In this document: piece by piece, positions 61,208 to 64,000 of the stretch
Numbering within the stretch: position 1 is the first letter of the stretch
Layout of the letters: each line of letters starts with the position of its first letter
Assembly: GCA_019750335.1 (NCBI GenBank)
Contig: JAIEOQ010000005.1
Location: forward strand, 434,001-498,000
Origin: Candidatus Obscuribacterales bacterium
Lineage (GTDB): Bacteria > Cyanobacteriota > Vampirovibrionia > Obscuribacterales > Obscuribacteraceae
Length of the DNA: 64,000 nt
Reading direction: 5' to 3'
Translations under genes and position numbers: made by a program
Notes under the pieces: generated by a model
Database searches by the model: none
What the model was told of the DNA's origin: nothing
What the model saw: only the letters and a program-made list of their open reading frames with translations

Positions 61208-62599
61208 GTGGATATTTGCGTAATTGGAGCAGGCTATGTCGGGTTGGTAACCAGCTGCAGTCTGGCTCATCTCGGTCATCATGTGATTTTAGTAGAGGCT
61301 GACAAGAACAAGTTGTCTATGTTGGAAAAAGGTAAAACACCTTTTTTCGAACCGGGCGTGGACGAACTTTTACAGAAATATGCCAATGGATCCAATTTGA
61401 TCTTTTCGGGCAGTATCGCCGAAGGCGTGAAGAGGTCCGAAATCATATTTATTGCTGTAGGAACGCCGCCGATGCCGTCCGGCGAACCGGATATGTCTTA
61501 TGTAGTCAAAGTCGCCAAAGAGATTGGTGGCGCTTTGGATACCACACGTAAGCGTATTGTCGTAAATAAATCTACAGTTCCGGTTGGTTCCGGTAACTGG
61601 GTTGAGATGCTTGTAAAACAAGGGCAGCAGTCGGTACAAACTGTCCCGGTGCGTAGCTCAAAAGTTGAATCCCCGTTGGTAACCGTAGCCAGCAATCCGG
61701 AATTCTTGCGCGAAGGCAGTGCTGTTTATGACACTTTTTATCCCGATCGTATTGTAGTCGGAACGGCTGATCCGATGGCGGTCGAAATGATGCGCGAACT
61801 GTATCGTCCGGTAATCGAGCAAACTTTTGAGCCGCCTGCTGGTACGCCGCGACCGAACGGGTTTAGTAACGTGCCTTTCGTTGTCACCGACATAGCCTCG
61901 GCCGAAATGATCAAATATTCCGCCAATGCCTTTTTAGCGATGAAAATAAGCTTTGCCAATGAAATAGCCGGTATTTGCGAAAAAGTTGGAGCTGATGTTT
62001 CTCAAGTGGCGCTAGGGATAGGCTTAGACAAGCGCATTGGCACTCATTTCTTACGAGCGGGCGTTGGTTGGGGCGGCAGTTGTTTCGGCAAAGACGTCAA
62101 TGCTCTGATTGAGGTGGCAAGAGAATATAGTTGTCCGACCCATCTTTTAGAAGCAACTATAAATGTCAATAAAAACCAGCGCCTATGTGCAATCAAAAAG
62201 CTGCAAGAAGAATTGAAGATCATCAAAGGTCGGACCATCGGTTTGCTCGGTCTCTCTTTCAAGCCGGACACCGATGATTTGCGCGATGCTCCAAGCCTTA
62301 CAATTGCTTATCAGTTGCAGAAAATGGGGGCTCAGGTGCGAGCCTACGATCCTGTGAGTATGGATTCTTGCAAGCGTCTTCATCCTGAATTGAACATTCA
62401 TTATTGCCAGAATCTTGAAGAGCTAGCTAGCGGGGCTGATGCTTTAGTTTTAGTCACTGAATGGAATGAGTTTGCTGAAGCAAATTGGAATAGCCTGGCT
62501 CACCAAATGCAATGGCCTCTAATTATTGATGGACGCAATTTCCTTGTTGAATCCGAATTGAGCGAAGCGGGCTTTACTTACCGAGGTATTGGTCAATGA
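61208..62599 (+). CDS. ugd: UDP-glucose 6-dehydrogenase
   Basis: Oxidises UDP-glucose to UDP-glucuronate with two NAD+. The start is GTG with AGAAGG upstream and encodes [43 protein letters not shown] and the catalytic cysteine in [10 protein letters not shown] near residue 290 are intact. The C-terminal domain begins with [19 protein letters not shown]. Length is 463. It overlaps the decarboxylase gene by ATGA, and the pair would make UDP-xylose for surface polysaccharide. Confidence 0.97.
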   Translation: MDICVIGAGYVGLVTSCSLAHLGHHVILVEADKNKLSMLEKGKTPFFEPGVDELLQKYANGSNLIFSGSIAEGVKRSEIIFIAVGTPPMPSGEPDMSYVVKVAKEIGGALDTTRKRIVVNKSTVPVGSGNWVEMLVKQGQQSVQTVPVRSSKVESPLVTVASNPEFLREGSAVYDTFYPDRIVVGTADPMAVEMMRELYRPVIEQTFEPPAGTPRPNGFSNVPFVVTDIASAEMIKYSANAFLAMKISFANEIAGICEKVGADVSQVALGIGLDKRIGTHFLRAGVGWGGSCFGKDVNALIEVAREYSCPTHLLEATINVNKNQRLCAIKKLQEELKIIKGRTIGLLGLSFKPDTDDLRDAPSLTIAYQLQKMGAQVRAYDPVSMDSCKRLHPELNIHYCQNLEELASGADALVLVTEWNEFAEANWNSLAHQMQWPLIIDGRNFLVESELSEAGFTYRGIGQ

Positions 62600-63546
62600 G
62601 AATTTTGATTACCGGTGGTGCGGGTTTTATCGGTTCACACCTCACTGACAGGCTCTTATCTCAAGGACATTACGTGTCCGTGATGGATAATTTGATTACG
62701 GGCAATTACAACAATATTGCTCAGCACAAATCAAATGAGCGTTTCGAATTCATTCATCATAATGTCAGCAATCATATTCATTTGATAAACGATCTTGATT
62801 GGGTCATACATTTTGCCAGCCCGGCAAGCCCAATAGATTATTTGCAGCTACCGATTGAAACTCTTAAAGTAAATTCGCTCGGCACGCACAATACGCTTGG
62901 CTTGGCTGTCGCTAAAAAAGCCAAATATTTTTTAGCGAGCACTTCGGAAGTTTACGGAGATCCGCTTGCTCACCCACAATCGGAAGTTTACTGGGGTAAT
63001 GTGAATCCGATCGGACCGCGAGGAGTTTATGACGAATCGAAGCGGTTCGCTGAAGCAATTACAATGGCGTATCACAAAAAACACGGTTTGGATACACGCA
63101 TAATCCGCATTTTTAATTGCTACGGACCGCGCTTGAGACCTGATGACGGACGCGTTGTTTCATCATTCATTAAGCAAGCGTTGAATAATGAGCCGCTAAC
63201 AATTTTTGGTAAAGGTGAGCAAACAAGAAGCTTTCAATATGTGTCGGATCTGGTAGACGGCATCTGCGGCTTGATGGATGTGAGCTTTCACGAGCCGGTA
63301 AATTTAGGCAATCCTCAAGAAAAAACAGTGCTTGAACTTGCCAAAATAATCAAAGAGCTGACGAATTCAAAATCGGAGATCGTTTATAAGCCGTTGCCGG
63401 TAGACGATCCGCAGCGACGGTTGCCTGATATCAGCCGAGCGCAGCAATTATTTGGCTGGACACCAAAAACAGATTTAAAAACAGGTCTTTTAAAAACGAT
63501 TGAATGGTACCGCAACGAATTACCGAGGCTAGCTGTAACTGGTTGA
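62596..63546 (+). CDS. UDP-glucuronate decarboxylase (UDP-xylose synthase)
   Basis: Short-chain dehydrogenase-type NAD enzyme. The start [16 protein letters not shown] is the Rossmann motif, and the catalytic YxxxK is in GVYDESKR near residue 142. [30 protein letters not shown] and [15 protein letters not shown] are characteristic of the UXS branch of the family. Length is 316. It is coupled to ugd. A dTDP-glucose dehydratase role is much less likely given these motifs. Confidence 0.94.
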   Translation: MRILITGGAGFIGSHLTDRLLSQGHYVSVMDNLITGNYNNIAQHKSNERFEFIHHNVSNHIHLINDLDWVIHFASPASPIDYLQLPIETLKVNSLGTHNTLGLAVAKKAKYFLASTSEVYGDPLAHPQSEVYWGNVNPIGPRGVYDESKRFAEAITMAYHKKHGLDTRIIRIFNCYGPRLRPDDGRVVSSFIKQALNNEPLTIFGKGEQTRSFQYVSDLVDGICGLMDVSFHEPVNLGNPQEKTVLELAKIIKELTNSKSEIVYKPLPVDDPQRRLPDISRAQQLFGWTPKTDLKTGLLKTIEWYRNELPRLAVTG

Positions 63547-64000
63547 AGAATATTTTGCTTGCAGCTTCGTTTGTGTGTGTGCAGCTTTTGCCTGCATATT
63601 CGCAGCCGGTTGAAACTTCGTCTTCGCAGCGCAAATTAATGCCGGCAACGCCGCACTATGATAAGTCTGTTCCGACTGTAAATGCGCCGGTTGTTCCTTC
63701 CGAGCCTATTTTTGCTCTTGCCGCTCCGGGCTGGCAGGATGCCTATACAGTAACCGTATTTGCTGCCGCTCCTGGCGAAGCAATATTGACCGCTGACGGT
63801 AAAGAGGTCGAGGAAGTCGGGGATGAACCAGCGGACATCCTTAGAGAATACGGCTGCATAAAAGCGATTTGTCGAGTGTTTCGTAAAGGGCGAAGCATCT
63901 GTTCGGTGAATGAATATATTTTTGCTTCGCCCCAAGGTGCTTACGGTGCTTATTCTGTAATGCGCCAAGGTGCGTCTACTGTTGTAATTCGCGGTGATGC
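63543..64000 (+). CDS. Exported DUF6599-like protein (partial, 3' end outside window)
   Basis: The frame is not in the track because it runs off the right edge. From the TTG at 63543, which overlaps the decarboxylase TGA (TTGA), the frame is open to the end, about 152 codons. A signal peptide [20 protein letters not shown] is followed by a proline-rich linker. Then [42 protein letters not shown] follows the pattern of DUF6599 proteins, whose function is unknown. The Shine-Dalgarno is weak (GAGG about 12 bases upstream), so translational coupling is likely. The minus-strand ORFs here are shadows. Confidence 0.72.
   Translation, partial: MKNILLAASFVCVQLLPAYSQPVETSSSQRKLMPATPHYDKSVPTVNAPVVPSEPIFALAAPGWQDAYTVTVFAAAPGEAILTADGKEVEEVGDEPADILREYGCIKAICRVFRKGRSICSVNEYIFASPQGAYGAYSVMRQGASTVVIRGD

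Noticed and set aside
63636-63968. 110-aa minus-strand ORF at the right edge
   Set aside because: The plus strand is an open frame with a signal peptide and a DUF6599-like pattern, continuing from the decarboxylase stop.

Overview
The window is dense bacterial chromosome: about 55 protein genes, one tRNA, short intergenic gaps, and many 1-4 bp start/stop overlaps (ATGA, TTGA, TGATG, TAATG). The organism looks like a diderm or at least an exporting heterotroph with a MEP isoprenoid pathway (dxr), sulfate activation (cysD-cysNC), both ClpXP and Lon, Ser/Thr kinase signalling with TPR-like helices, and an HU protein with a lysine/alanine/proline tail. This mix would fit non-photosynthetic relatives of Cyanobacteria (Melainabacteria/Obscuribacterales type), but that is an inference from gene content. 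No marker gene in the window settles it.

Layout. 1-3.3 kb: nadD (cut by the window edge) and alr on the minus strand, diverging from a TTG-started HU gene and a Gfo/Idh/MocA oxidoreductase. 3.3-10.1 kb: tRNA-Gly(GCC), a small membrane protein, then the protein quality-control block tig, clpP, clpX, lon. 10.2-15.9 kb: three consecutive large coiled-coil genes with no recognisable family, the strongest candidate for an undescribed system. 16-20.1 kb: a catabolic operon of class III aminotransferase, aldehyde dehydrogenase and acyl-CoA dehydrogenase, ended by a strong terminator whose sequence has been amplified into a 24-bp tandem array. 20.4-23 kb: an exported protein, a dodecin, and a chimeric protein that joins IS1595-transposase-like ends to a DprA-type winged helix, with a 40-bp palindrome upstream. 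23.2-30.3 kb (minus): dxr-upp, an unknown protein, thrS, a small unknown protein and mnmE.

30.4-40.3 kb: HU with a histone H1-like tail, then on the minus strand the sulfate activation pair cysD-cysNC and the translation block rimP-nusA-ylxR-infB-rbfA-truB-CPBP protease. ylxR is missing from the ORF track at full length because its only plausible start is CTG. 40.3-46 kb (mostly plus): ybeY, dgkA, a convergent FecCD-type ABC importer pair without its binding protein, then a cysteine desulfurase, TPR protein and thioredoxin-like lipoprotein operon. 46-49.8 kb: a UshA-type nucleotidase overlapping head-to-head with a small exported protein, a two-TM small protein, twin hairpins and a glycine-rich unknown protein.

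49.9-57.4 kb (minus): a cell-wall/division operon reading zinc-ribbon membrane protein, rsmH, ftsL-like, ftsI, murJ, Ser/Thr kinase. 57.5-61.1 kb: M55 D-aminopeptidase, dapF-ftsQ and mazG. 61.2 kb to the end: UDP-glucose dehydrogenase and UDP-glucuronate decarboxylase, which would together supply UDP-xylose, overlapping an exported DUF6599-like gene that runs off the window. Several track starts were moved inward to ATG codons with better Shine-Dalgarno sequences; these cases are explained in the entries.
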